64,000 bases of DNA from Ilyonectria destructans (GCA_020740775.1 JAHEWK010000033.1:1-64000), one strand, 5' to 3'; positions 21,790-33,384 are shown, counted from the stretch's first letter. Notes: generated from the sequence alone by a model not told the origin. Numbers and translations: made by a program.

Positions 21790-23380
21790 ATGGCCGAGAA
21801 CGCGCCCCGGTCCTACCCGAGCCCGCCGGCTGAGGAACGACGGCCAAATACCGCGGCCGACGTGAGTGAAATATCCGACGCATTCTTCCTATTCTGGACC
21901 TGACCTTTCAGCCGGTACCTGACGATGGTGACTCTGTATTTGATCAGGTGAGAGGGGATTGGCTAATGCTGGGCGAATGGGAGGGAAGCTTACAACAGCA
22001 AATTAATCACAGATTTCAGCCTACAGTGACACTACGTCTCTCACATCGAGCATCCTTAACTATCGCAAGGAGAATGGCCGCACATATCATGCGTACAAGG
22101 CAGGATGTGAGATTGCCACGCCCCCGCGGAACGCCCTGCTCACTGACCATCGTTAGCATATATTCTGCCGAATGACACTGTCCGTAATCCTACCTCTGTC
22201 TTGAAACGAACCACTCGCTGATTTAGAGTCCAGTTAGAAAACGACCGCCTAGGTAGCGTCAAGAAATCGTGTTGATGCGACCAGTCTATCTAACAATATC
22301 ACAGATCAGCAGCATCACCTGTGCCTACTCACTCTCAACGATCGTTTATTTATCTCTCCCGTTGGAAAAGATAAGCCACTCAAGCGTATTCTCGATGCTG
22401 GTTGTGGAACGGGCATTTGGGCGCTAGACATTGGTATGTTGGAAGTCCTCGCAATTACGTCATAGTCTAACAATAGCAGCCGACGAGCATCCAGAAACCG
22501 AGGTACATTCTAAGCTTGATAAATTTGCAGCGTCTTATTAACGTATACCAGGTCACCGGTGTCGACCTCAGCCCTATCCAGCCACCATTGTGGGTATTTT
22601 TCAAGCGGTGGATGCATAGCGCTAATATTGCATTAGTGTCCCACCAAATGCCTCGTTTTTCGTAGATGACCTGGAGGCCGAATGGACCTATACCAGGCCA
22701 TTTGACTTGATCTACATGCGCGCAATGACAGGGTCTATCCGTGACTGGCCTAAGCTATTCCGCCAAGCATACGAGTGAGATCTTCATCTGGGGGTCACCT
22801 TGAAGTGCAGTCTCTAACATTCGTGTCCAGAAACCTCTCTCCCGGTGGCTACATTGAACTGATGGACCCCATCTACCCCGTTACTTGCGATGATGGCACC
22901 GTGCCAAAAGACTCCGCAGTATCCAAGTGGAGCACCCTGATGAATGAGGCTGCCACCAAACTGGGAAGTGGTCTGGATTCTGGCTTGCGCTACAAGGACC
23001 AGCTGATTGATGCTGGATTCACTAATGTCACAGAGGCTCCTTACAAGTGGCCGATGAATACTTGGCCAAAGGATCTGAAGCTCAAAGAACTGGGTACTAA
23101 AGTGAGTCACATTATTAGACAACAGTTCACTAATAGACGTATTAGGAGCATGGGGCAATGTCAACCTCGTTGGTGGGGTCCAGGGTCTCAGTATGTTCCT
23201 CTTTACGAAAATGCTGGGGTGGAACACAGATGAGCTCGAAGTCTTCTGTGTTGATGTCAGGAAGGACCTGTGCAATAAAGAGTACCACGGATACTGGAGA
23301 GTGTGAGTATCACCGCCCTACAGTTGAGAATATATCTGACTCGATATAGGAATGTGGTTTACGCACAGAAGCCTCAGTGA
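21790..23380 (+). CDS. LaeA-like SAM-dependent methyltransferase
   Basis: An intron-dense gene of about 12 small exons that splice in phase to ~338 aa. The order is MAENAPRSYPSPPAEE, VPDDGDSVFDQ, SAYSDTTSLTSSILNY, YHAYKAGSYILPNDTLENDRLDQQHH, then SAM-binding motif I LDAGCGTGIWALDIADEHPE, GVDLSPIQPPFVPPN, FDLIYMRAMTGSIRDWPKL, NLSPGGYIELMD, and a C-terminal EYHGYWRVNVVYAQKP ending at TGA 23378-23380. This is the family of LaeA-like methyltransferases, which includes the nuclear regulator of secondary metabolism and many paralogues that methylate small molecules. The usual glycine-rich motif and the YSDTTSLTSS block are intact, so the gene is probably functional. One donor is GTGGGT (~22588). 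It is probably a paralogue rather than LaeA itself; its substrate is unknown. Confidence 0.85.
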
Positions 23381-24258
23381 ATCTGGTTACATCGTTTCAG
23401 TATCGGGTGTTTCAGGCTATATTCACACGACAAGTGCTACATGTGGGAGGGTCAAAACTCGCTGTAGAGGGTTGGTCGTCTCATGCAGGAACCTCTAGCG
23501 CCTGCTGGAATCCGCTGGAGCCCACTGGAGCCTGGGGTACCTACTGTGTCCGTAGTTAACTACCCACCCGCTATCAACGCCGTGAGAATAGACATCCCTT
23601 TCTAGACCGTTCCTGCTGATCCAAGGTGCTCAATACTATGTCGATATCATGGGCAAATCCACTACTGTTCAGAATATGGAGGGCATGTCAAAGCCCTAGC
23701 TGTATTCTTGGTGCCACATCCGGAAGCCGGCATTGAACTGATGTGGTCCAGCCCGTACTCGACCTGTAAGAATGGCCGGAGCGGAGAGATGTGCAGGCCG
23801 AGACTAGTCCAATGCCTCGGCTCGTGCCGGTGGCGGGATAGATTGATTGCATAGTGATGGGCTTGCATTCCTGGAACAGAGCCAGCAAGGAATAGCGAGG
23901 GGCGCCGTAAAACTCAACACCTCAACAGGTTCCAAGAATTGCTTTGACATTTCGCACAGATGAGCGACCGGGTTCTGGACACAAATGTGGCTTTATCACA
24001 AAGCCTCATTGGTGTCATATGAGGCAGGGGAAACCGAAAACGGAATAGCTTGACCCGTCACCCTGTTCAACATTCCAGTGATCAACACTCTGAGACACGG
24101 TTCAAGCCATGGCAACAGCCTAAGGCTACAAAGGTTCGCTTACGCTGTAATAAATATTTCCTCCTTCCTCCCAACTCATTCACCCCGCTCGAGAGCGCTG
24201 GTGCACCGTGTGACGCCGAACCCATATCCCACTGCTGGCTATCAGGCCCCGATATATC
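23381..24258. other. Intergenic, no gene recognised
   Basis: About 880 bases. A minus-strand frame at 23688-23888 contains a TGTSRGIGL string resembling the SDR nucleotide-binding motif, but no downstream SDR blocks follow; treated as chance or a tiny relic. Promoter of the next gene lies at the end. Confidence 0.45.
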
Positions 24259-25489
24259 ATGGCCTCCGAAGACGCGACCCCGGACCCATCCGAGACAAGA
24301 GTCCCAGTGGTCATTGGTGGTGTTGTATTTCTCCTCGTCGTCTCCACATTGGCGGTCGGGCTGCGTCTCTTGAGCCGGGGGTTATTGAAGCAATTTGCGC
24401 TAGACGATGCAACCGCGATCGGTGCATGGGTAAGTTGGACGGTCCATCCGGGGAATTGATAAGAAGTTTAGACTAAATGGTTTTTAAAGGCGACCATAAT
24501 GGGATGTGGTGTTTCTCAAGCCGCAAGTACGTTCTCGTTCAAGGATGACTCTCCCTCTTGAACAACAGCTGACGTCGGACAGTGACTAAATATGGTCTCG
24601 GGAGACATATGAGCACACTATCTCCGGAAGAAATAGTGCTCTATCTCAGGGTATAGTATTGCTTTGGTTCATCCATGTAGTTCCGTATCTAACATCTCAA
24701 ACAGTGCTTTTGGCTATCCGTCATGTTTTACACCTACGCTCTTTTCTTCATCAAGATGACATTTCTTCTCAACTATTACCGCCTTCTGTCTGTCTCCAGG
24801 ATGCGAAGAGTCTGCATTGGAGCTATCGTCTTCATGATAGTGTGGATACTTGCTCACGGAATGTTGGTCTTTTTGTTGTGTATTCCCATTCAGGGCTGGT
24901 GGGACAAAAGCATCGACGCCAAGTGCATCCCTTACAAAGACCAGGTGCACTGGTGGTATTTCAACGGAGCTTTCAACATTTTCAGCGACATTGGCATATT
25001 AATAATTCCCCTTCCGGGCTTGTGGAACCTAAACCTACCGCGCTCTCAGAAAGTCTACCTCATGGGCATTTTCTGTATAGGGTTCTTGTAAGTTCACTGC
25101 TCCGGAAGAGTCGCATCAAGGACCACTGCTGACAAGATCAAAATTGCAGAATTGTTGGCATTTCAATCATGCGGATTCGATGGCTTCACCCCGAGGCGGA
25201 CGTGACATGGTGGAATGTCAACCCTGCTCTGTGGTCCCTCGCGGAGATAACAGCGGGCATTGCCTGCGCCTGTCTCCCATTCATGAAGCCTTTGACTGTG
25301 CGGATCAAAACGTTTGTTATCCGCAATTCGGCGTCTTTAAGCAAGCTGAGACTACGGTCGAAATCCGCCAAGTCGGACATGGAGTCTTGCGCAACTGTGG
25401 TTGAGGAACAGGGACAATTGGGCCGAGATCGAAAAATACTGGGCAGCGTGGACAGTGATCAAACTGTTGTTAATGTAATAAATGTATAA
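24259..25489 (+). CDS. Rhodopsin-like (Pth11-type) seven-transmembrane protein
   Basis: Five exons, starting with 24259-24429, splice in phase. Blocks in order: VVIGGVVFLLVVSTLAVGLRL (TM1), FALDDATAIGAW, ATIMGCGVSQAAMTKYGLGRHM, CFWLSVMFYTYALFFIKMTFL, RMRRVCIGAIVF, the loop LCIPIQGWWD...C, then WWYFNGAFNIFSDIGILIIPLPGLWNL, VYLMGIFCIGFLIVGISIMR and a last helix WSLAEITAGIACACLPFM. The tail is short and charged. This is the large fungal rhodopsin-like integral membrane family (PF20684), which includes Pth11-related receptors without a CFEM domain. Ligand unknown. It sits between the LaeA-like gene (+) and the SDR (-), convergent with the SDR. Confidence 0.85.
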
Positions 25490-25546
25490 ATAGGAATACT
25501 CTGCGGACGATAATTAATCTACCTACCACCAGTTCTTGGCTCCTGG

Positions 25547-26533
25547 CTATTCCAGGCTGACCAAGGTTGTAAACTTGTGCGTGAGCTTTGTCGCCGTCGC
25601 CGCCGCTCCGTCACGATCTGTGTTGAAGCTGACCTCTTTCCAGTCGTTCAGCACCTGCAGATGTTCCTCGCATTTCTTTGCTGCATAACCCCATCCGTCT
25701 GAGCCCAATGGGACACGGACAGCCCAGGGTCGTCCTGCAGCGACACCCTTCCTGGTGATAACATCCACCATGCTCCTGGCAACTTTCTCCACGTCTCCTG
25801 GCATCATGTCCGTGCCGGATTTAACAAAGCAATCCATCAGTTCGCCGAACAGGGGCAAATAGCCAGCAACAGCAGGCTGCACAAATGTTTGCTCGCCTTC
25901 TTCACGCGGCTGCCCCAAAGAAGTTGGTATTCCACCACACTCGATGGCGACACTTCGAATGCCCAGCGGCATACCTTCCTTGTGCAAGGCCTCAACATAG
26001 GTACTCAGTGCCGCTTTAGAGGCTGCGTAGTGCGACATGAAGGGAAGGGGTCCCCAGACCGTACTGGATGAGGTGAAGGCGACGCAACCATGGCCCTGGG
26101 CGCGGAAGAATGGGAAGATGGCGCGTGTCATGCGCATTTGCCCGAACAAGTTCACTTGGAACATTTGATCAATGTAGGTGTCACTGTCGAACATGTTAGA
26201 ATAAATCTTCAATAAGTGGGAGCTGAGGAAGAGATAAACTTACTCTGCCTCTTCGGCGCTCTTGAAGCCCGTGCGACCGGCGTTGTTGACCAGCACATCA
26301 ATCGATCCAAACATTTCCCAAGCCTTCTTGACTTGCGCATCAATAGTCTGCTGGGATGCCGTGATGTCCAACTCGAGAAATTGAAGGCTCTCCGACTTGG
26401 CAATGCGAGGGCCAAGTCGCTCCTCAACCTTGCGGCCAGAAGCAATGACATTGTCGCCACGAGAGAGAACGTCGCGGACCAAAGCTTCTCCAAGGCCAGA
26501 GGTGGTTCCGGTAATGAGCCAAGTGCAAGACAT
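25547..26533 (-). CDS. Short-chain dehydrogenase/reductase (classical SDR)
   Basis: Two exons (26533-26244 and 26183-25547) give 308 aa. The cofactor-binding TGTTSGLG lies at residues ~8-15, with ELDIT and NNAG following. The catalytic Ser is in FTSSSTVWG and the Tyr/Lys pair in YAASK. The Arg of GRK after strand 2 suggests preference for NADP(H). The protein should oxidise or reduce an alcohol/carbonyl in the cytosol; substrate unknown. It is transcribed divergently from a Zn2Cys6 regulator, and the shared 510-base promoter is full of CGGAC motifs, so it is a likely target of that regulator (inference). The GT-rich leader just upstream of the ATG is simple sequence. Confidence 0.9.
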
Positions 26534-26775
26534 TGTGGATGATTAAGGTGGGGTTTGATTGTTGTGTGTGTTTGTTGAGGGTGGAGTTGAGTGTGTTGTT
26601 GTGATGGAGCGTGTTGTGTGTTATGATGGATGTGAATTGAATGAACTACTGTCTTGGATTGGTAAAACTTCCACTTCATACTGGAAAGGCGTTTGTATTT
26701 ATAGCTTGGGATCAACAAGAGAATACCAAGAATTGGCTACTGGGTTGTGCATGCGAGAAATGAGTGCCTCTACCG

Positions 26776-26970
26776 GCGTCCGTGATGTTTGGTCCGCCCG
26801 TATAGGGTGCGTGCAATTGAACCAGCAATTGAACCAGCCATCGGACGGACCAAGGACGGACCAAAATACGGACGTCCGAACTAAGATTCGGTCACGTGAC
26901 GCGGACGAATGCTCTCGTCCGTCGCTGATGTAGCAATTCGTCATAGCTGAGAATCCACTCAAACGGACGA
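26776..26970. promoter_or_regulatory. Cluster of CGGAC / GTCCG motifs in a divergent promoter
   Basis: At least eight CGGAC or GTCCG pentamers lie within ~195 bases. They include the perfect palindrome CGGACGTCCG (26869-26878) and an inverted repeat CGGACGA-6-TCGTCCG (26902-26921), next to a CACGTG. Zn2Cys6 proteins bind CGG triplets in inverted, direct or everted arrays, and a Zn2Cys6 gene begins just to the right. A probable operator for autoregulation and SDR control. Confidence 0.55.
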
Positions 26971-27043
26971 AATGCCTCTTCATCCGATTTATCGTTTCAC
27001 TCCAACAGCCACAACGGCCTCCGATACACGTAGAGATTCCGCC

Positions 27044-29259
27044 ATGGACGAATCGCTTCCAAATGCACCGCCTCCTGCTGCTACAAGAGCTCGGAGGCCG
27101 ATGAGGAAAGGAACCCACAGCTGCACCGAATGTGAGCATATTGACCCTCCGCGGCCATATTCTGCTGTCTAATTGAGGTTGAACTTAGGCCGTCGACGCA
27201 AAATTCGTTGTACATTTGCCTCCAACGCGTCCGTCTGCTCGCCGTGTTCCGCCCGTGGCAGTTCATGCCTCAACCAACGCCGGGAACCATTTCTCCATCC
27301 ACCAAGTAGCGTTGCTCCCCGTCAAGGCTCCGCTGGATCCTCCGAGCTGTTCCTTGACCCCGCGTTGTGAGATGTCCGTCGCTGCTGCAGGGTATTGGCT
27401 GACAGGACGCAGTTCTGACAAACCGGATCACCCTTCGGATTTTGACATTTTGGTAAACGACGACAGCTACCAACCCCCCCTGGTCTCGATGATCGCCGAT
27501 AACGAAGTGAGAATTTATTTATTGTTTCCTCCGCGTAGCGAGTTATGTATTGACCATGCAGATCTGGTCCACCGCCTCTGAGACTGAACGAATGTCAGCA
27601 ACACGCCCTCAGGCGCTAGGCGACAAGTCCACATCAAACACGGTCCCAGAGTACGGAAGTCCGCAATGCTCCAGCACCTCCCAGTTATCTCAGGACAAGG
27701 CCAAGCGCGTATGCGCGACCCTTCGTTCAGCACTGCCTAGCTACGACTCCTTTATGTCGACTCTATCCGAGTATGGATCCTGGTGGGCCAGCTTCCGCTT
27801 CAAGACTCATCTCAACTCAAAAGAGCCTGCCGAGGAGCTGGCTGTGTTTGCTGCTCGCAACTACACGAGCAGCAATCCTGCTCTTCTAGGTATACTCGCT
27901 GCCGCTTATGCTCGTAGCTTGAATAGATACCACCAGTTGTACGTTTTGATCGAAAGCCTCGTGGTGTCGGACTTTGAATACGCCTCTACGATTGAGGGTA
28001 TGCACTGTCTTATTTTGCTTGCAAGATCGCTTACGGAAATCGGTCAGCCGCGCCGCTCTTGGCTTATATGGCGCAGGGGCATGGCGATTGCACAGCTCAT
28101 GGTACGCCTGTCCATCTTGAAAGTTAGAGCATGCTAACATTACGGTCAGGGACTCTACCGAGGCGGTTCTAACCAGGTCCTTGCCGACAACATATGGTGG
28201 GTGATCTATTCTGGAGATCGCTTCACTAGCTTGCTTCTTGGAGTTCCTCATGGATTTCCCGATGGGTACCGCAACTCAAAAACACCATGCCACGAACCTG
28301 CAGCGGCCGAGGTTACCCTTCAGACCATGATGCTCGCAGGAAAAATCATTGAGAGGAATCTGGTAGCTGGCAAGCCTTCACTTGCCCAAACCCTGAGCCT
28401 AGATGAGCAATTGGATACAATCGCAGCCACGCTTCCAAAGACATGGTGGACTATTCCGGACGAAGCATCTAGTCTAACACCAGACGACCAGCTCAGGGAG
28501 AAAGTATTACAACAGTTTTACTTCTTCCATGTCAAAACCTTTCTCCATCTACCGTTCATGGCGAAGTCTACTGGTGGGCCGACCTCTGTCATTAGTACGC
28601 TTGCATGTATAGACGCTTCTCGGCAAATGCTCAAGCGTTTCTTGTTACTCCGATCCATCATTCAGGGCTCGTATCTCTACGAATGCAAGACAACTGCTTT
28701 CCTTGCGTTTACGGCTGCTGTTATTCTTATCATTGGTTTGGGTGACTTGAGTCTTATGTCTGCGTCATCGAGCTCCAGCGAGGACATGGGCTTGCTGATG
28801 GCAGTGAAGGACATATTCCGCCAAATTGCGAGAAGAGACGGATGCAAGATCTCGTCGCAATGCTGCAATTCCCTCGACATGCTTATGGGATCCCCGTGCA
28901 GTGATCTATCGACTGCACGGCAGGGCGAGGATCAAGACAAGATTCTAATACCATATTTTGGGATTGTAGTACGTCGTCGCACAAGCCAAACTACAGACCG
29001 TCCAGAGCACTATGCCTCTCAGGTAGGTTACCAGATGCACCAAAGTGAAGCTCCTTCAATGAGCCAACCAACAACTGCAAACCCTCTAATTGGTAATCGG
29101 ATCCAGGAGGTAGAGCTTCCGTCATTTGAGTATTCAGGGCTGGGACTGATGGGGGACAATGTTGACTTTGATGTTTGGACTGACCCGTCCTGGGCTAATT
29201 CGCTGATGATGGATTTGGACCAGGACTGGAGCTTATTCACAGATTTTGGTGGTATGTAG
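27044..29259 (+). CDS. Zn2Cys6 fungal transcription factor
   Basis: Five exons (27044-27131, 27189-27305, 27391-27506, 27562-28101, 28150-29259) all join in phase to about 656 aa. The zinc cluster is assembled across the first intron: CTEC|RRRKIRC, eight residues, then CSPCSARGSSC, a canonical CX2CX6CX8CX2CX6C. The middle part from about residue 150 has fungal-specific activator homology (IEGMHCLILLARSLTEIGQPRRSW, DNIWWVIYSGDRFTSLLLGVPHG), and the C-terminus is acidic and aromatic. It should be a nuclear pathway-specific regulator. The second intron's acceptor could be 27390 or the ACAG at 27403. An upstream in-frame ATG at 26972 would add 24 residues but would place a CGGAC motif in a very short leader. 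It is divergent with the SDR. Confidence 0.87.
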
Positions 29260-30306
29260 TATGCCGGCCTTACAATAAATAAATTGGATATCGATAATTA
29301 AATAACGGGGAATTCTTACGCATCACTGCTATTACAAAACTGCCATCAGTTAAGATATGCACACCTCTCGGGCTATGGTCTATGGCGTGTTTATCCCGGA
29401 AAGTGTAACATCTCTCCACACTGGGTAATATACAGTATCAAGGAACAGACTGCTTGATGGGAGCGACTTGGGAATGGCATTAGACGGGGGTTTTTCCCCG
29501 CATGAATCTCACAACCATCCGCACCGCACCGGGTAAAAATGTAGGAGTTAGCCGCGTCAATAATAGTTATTCTGTCATTGTCAGCTAGCGGGAAACGTAG
29601 ATAAACACGCACAGACACACATGCAGCCGGCTATTTGGTTCACTGGACGGTCAAAAGTTGCATTGTTGATTTAAAGAATGGCCTTATTGATGCCCACGGG
29701 AACATTGTTAGTTTCATCCTAAGATATCAAGAGGTCGTGTGTCATTGGATTGAGCCTAGTATTCCTGTGGGCAAAAACACCTTGCTCCTCCACAACGATG
29801 TGCACCACCCTGTCAAATAGTAATGCGGTAATCTCGCCCGTATAGTCCGAATCTTAGTTGTTACTGCGTCTGTCTTGGTTTCATACTATTTGAAATTAAG
29901 GAGCCACGAACAACGTTACAGCATCCCACAACATTGTCCTTAAATATCAGTGCCAGGTATCATCCTCTGAATTTAGATTTGAAGAAATATCCTCCAAATC
30001 GGATGACTCTCAATTAGATGAATTTGACCGTGGATTCTGCCGTCGCGCTACCTTCACGTCTTATGCCACTGGAGTCGTCATGAACCGGTTTTTCTCAGAT
30101 AATTCTATTGACTTTATTGAACAACAACTAAACATACTCTCTATTCGAAACCCTTCTTCAAACCCTTCTCATTTGTTCCAAACTGGTGAACTTGGTGGTC
30201 CGCTAGTTAGCCCCTCACAACCAACTCCCTTCTCCACCTGCTGTCCTTCATGAACAGCCCAATCCTAGCGCAGCTAGACTACTAGTCCTCGACCATGGGA
30301 GACACT
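29260..30306. other. Intergenic with an ATG-less open frame
   Basis: About 1 kb. A small frame (29635-29820, 61 codons) and an open stretch of ~113 codons at ~29917-30253 (+) without a usable ATG lie here, encoding Ser- and Phe-rich sequence such as TSYATGVVMNRFFSDNS. I do not recognise either. They may be a relic or exons of an unknown small gene. Confidence 0.4.
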
Positions 30307-31002
30307 TTAATTGTGCTCTCCCTGGCCATTGCAGTAGGGAATAGGGTAGGTCTCATTAGCGCAAAGACGAATGATTCCCTTGACCCACGCAAGGTTGCCA
30401 TAGGACGCGCTGGTGTACGTGTTGGACGTGAACTCATTCTTCTCCGGCTCGTCGGTGCAGCCGCTGTAGACGTAGCCAGTAACACGGCGGACGTAAGGCT
30501 GGCTGACGACGACACCGTACAGACCCTCCTCAAGAAGGAAAATCTGAGACTGATCCTGGGTAGTGGTCCAGGTTTCCGTGTAGGTGAGAGATAGCGAGTA
30601 AGTCAGGATATCACTAATGCCGGCAGTGACACCCGCAGCAAGAGAGTTGGCAACAGAGTAGCCAGAGGCGACGGTGATCCTGACTTCCCCCTCTGCGCTA
30701 CTAGCAACGGGGGAGATGGCAATGTCCCAGTCGAGGAACTCCGTGTCGGAGAGGACCTGGACTTCGGTGCTCTCGTCGCAGCGGCGGTGGAGTGCATGAC
30801 CCTCGGTGACAGGCAGCATGTCGCGCTCAGCAGGCGCGGAAGCGGCGTTGTTGAGGGCGTTAAACGCGGCGGTCTTCATGACCTGGCGAGAGCCGTCGTT
30901 CGCGATGACGATAATATCGTCGACTCCAAGGACTTGAGAAGAGGGGGCTGCAGCGGCAGCGTAAACGAGGCCAAGGATGGCAAGGGCGGATGGGAAGAGC
31001 AT
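30307..31002 (-). CDS. Secreted celp0028-like effector-family protein
   Basis: A single-exon 231-aa protein. Residues 1-18 are a signal peptide ending in AAAAAP. Next comes DDIIVIANDGSRQVMK and a short propeptide-like region. The conserved core has ESTEVQVLSDTEFLDWDIAISPV, SGYSVANS, SLTYTETWTTTQDQSQ, EGLYGVVVSQPYVRRVTGYVYSGC and WVKGIIRLCANETYP. This matches a widespread ascomycete family annotated as celp0028 effector-like, whose molecular function is unknown. The long Ser/Thr-rich beta-strand block suggests an all-beta secreted fold. It is next to another secreted small protein at 32.0 kb. Confidence 0.75.
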   Translation of the reverse strand: MLFPSALAILGLVYAAAAAPSSQVLGVDDIIVIANDGSRQVMKTAAFNALNNAASAPAERDMLPVTEGHALHRRCDESTEVQVLSDTEFLDWDIAISPVASSAEGEVRITVASGYSVANSLAAGVTAGISDILTYSLSLTYTETWTTTQDQSQIFLLEEGLYGVVVSQPYVRRVTGYVYSGCTDEPEKNEFTSNTYTSASYGNLAWVKGIIRLCANETYPIPYCNGQGEHN

Positions 31003-32034
31003 TTTGTTCTGTGAATGAGCGAACGATTGTAAAAGAAGTTGTAAAGATCAACTCAATGATAATGAAAGAATGACTTGTGGGAGTGAAGCTGCTGTGTGTA
31101 GGCTGTGGAATGATTGTAGCACCATGAGAGTGAAGAAGCCGACTCTTATAAAATATAAAAGATATCGTATGCTATCAACCGGCACGTTCCTATCTTCTGT
31201 GATAACCCATAATCGGATATCACCGTACGACCTTGAAGCACAAAGGCCGCCTTTGTCGGGCAACAATGTGAAACGTCATGGATCGGTGCCCCTAAAGCAA
31301 CCTTGAAGGCCTATTGGGTACTATGAGGTACAGCCTTGGCTTGCCAAGAATTGAACCTATAGCCTGGTTTGCGGGGTTTTGGTGTGGTCAAACAGAGAAT
31401 GAGCTATAATCCTCTCGCTACAATTCATGGAGAAATTAATACCGTGTATAATGGGATGAGTATAGTCTGCCTGTGAGTTTATTGTTTCAGGGCGACAAGC
31501 TAAAAGTCTATCGTAGGCCCCTGTAGACCATCTTTTTAAACAGAAAGTTACGTTGTTAAATTGATACCCTGTTTTATCGAGAGATTTGCCCAACGGCATC
31601 TTCAATCGCAATAAATTAAGGTTTTCGGAGTGTTTGACCCACTTCACAGGCTAGTGCTCTGTGTGCCCGGATAATGGGGATGAAAGGATGAAAATAGATT
31701 AGATCGAGGCTAGACGGGAAGGCCGTCAATGCAAGAGATCTCATGATATGACGACGCGACGACGCAGTCAAGGATAGCTTAAAATACCACTTTCCCTTTT
31801 CAGCATTGTCGGTCCGACTAACTTAGGGATTGATAGAATAGTGGCTTGTATATAAGAGCTGCTGAAGAAGTATCCCCAATTCTACTTTCCTTATGTACAC
31901 TCTAAAAACATTGACAATACTCTTTCATAGTCAACTCTTTCATGAACTTTGTGGTTATTCGTTTCTGCCGAGTCACTTTAAGTCCATAATTCAACTAGCC
32001 TGTTTGCCTCATCCTACGACAACCCAACGACGCA
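31003..32034. other. Intergenic between two secreted-protein genes
   Basis: About 1 kb with no supported gene. The last ~200 bases include TATATAAGAGC (~31849), a good TATA-like element ~185 bases before the start of the small cysteine-rich protein gene. Confidence 0.5.
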
Positions 32035-32531
32035 ATGTATTTTTCCGTTGTCAAGATTGTCTCTGCCTTTATGGCCGTCAACATGGTGTAAGTCACTGGC
32101 TGATATCTTGCTTGAACCTTTTGAAAACTGACATTGTGATAAGCGCTGCCAACCTCCACGACAGTTGCGCCTGCCGCAATGGTGATAGCGACAACACGCG
32201 CCTGACCACGCTTGCCTGCACAGCCTACAACGAGGCTAGCTATGAGGTAAAGTCTCCCGAATGTGAGCTTGAATTTGTACTAACTTCTTCTATCTTAGTG
32301 GGGTAGCACCACTTACGATGAATCTTCTGGACGCGTACGTAGAGATCTACACAGAATGGCATCCTTGCTGAACTAACATATTTTCAGTGTATTCAGACAA
32401 CTAGCGATGATCAGATTGCTGGAAATGAATGGCAGGCTGCTTGCCAACAGATCGCAAGCTCTGGCTTCGACTGTGTTGATGGTGAGGGAACCTGCTACGC
32501 CGATCCCGACGAAGTCAGCGGCTCGTGCTAG
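32035..32531 (+). CDS. Small secreted cysteine-rich protein (8 Cys)
   Basis: Four tiny exons (32035-32087, 32144-32246, 32299-32334, 32388-32531) splice in phase to 111 aa. A signal peptide covers residues 1-19 or so (MYFSVVKIVSAFMAVNMVAA). The mature part has eight cysteines: SCACRN, LACTAYN, GRCIQ, AACQQ, FDCVDGEGTCYAD and the C-terminal SGSC. An even cysteine number suggests four disulfides. One exon is only 36 nt (WGSTTYDESSGR). I do not recognise a named family. Size, cysteine content and secretion fit effector-like or antimicrobial-like small secreted proteins. The gene is easily missed because no exon exceeds 48 codons. Confidence 0.75.
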
Positions 32532-33384
32532 ATGTGCGGCGAGATAGCTCAGCCAGGGGGTTGGTGTTGTGTTGTGTGTTATATATATAGAGGAGACGTG
32601 CTGTATAAAGTAGATTGTCTAGAAAACGATGCAGGTGTCCGGAATGTCAATGTCAGATACTTGCCTTAAAGCGCCTTGAAAATTTCCAAGTCTTATCACC
32701 ACGCAGTTAAGTACCTAGACATTATTTAAGTTTTGCTTATGTCATGCCTTGTTCTATATTAGACCCTTGCTCCAGTGAAACGAACGGGTCAGTTTTCTGT
32801 CGCTGAAGGACGAAAGTGAACTTTAATCCATAGAACCTTCCTTCAGGGATCTAATATTTATAGTGATATAGGTGCCATCGACCTTACTACCTAGACATGT
32901 AGTAAGCTATGAAGTATTAAGTTGGGTGGTCCTAAGAACTGCGAATTTATTCGGCCTATCCGTCGGTTGCCAGTGGATGTAACCTCAAAATCACTCGGTC
33001 CGACAACTCACGCCCGACTAGTTCTAGATACAGGGATGACAGCGTGACTGTGTTTCAGAACAAGCCAATCCCCACGGTCGCCCGCGGTAGGAATACGTGT
33101 TTATCGTTTCATCTCGGACTCGCCGTCATGAATCATGTTCCGTGATGGTCCTCCTCCTGTCAATCACCCATGGTCGAACGCTGCCTGCTTCTTCATCCGC
33201 TCTATGCTTCTATAATCTTTTCTGTTCCAGTTAAAGGGCATTTCAACGGCGCCCCCCTTTTCCTTGACTCGCAAACTGTTAGATCCATATGTGTCTGCGG
33301 CCATACAAACATGGTGGTGTTGTGCGCGCAATTCCAGAGAACTAATACGAAGCTTGGCATTGTCACCTATAGGACCAAGCGACA
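32532..33384. other. Intergenic, no gene recognised
   Basis: About 850 bases. A small frame pair at 33164-33388 on both strands lacks motifs. Contains the promoter of the GPCR gene. Confidence 0.5.

Noticed and set aside
23688..23888. TGTSRGIGL string resembling an SDR nucleotide-binding motif
   Set aside because: Only one motif, no following NNAG or YxxxK blocks in any frame; likely chance.
26209..26718. 169-codon minus-strand frame starting upstream of the SDR
   Set aside because: Translates the GT-rich leader and an alternative frame of the SDR; the SDR frame has the TGxxxGxG motif.
21790..29259. Calling a secondary-metabolite gene cluster
   Set aside because: No backbone synthase is present; LaeA-like, SDR and Zn2Cys6 genes alone are too common to support it.
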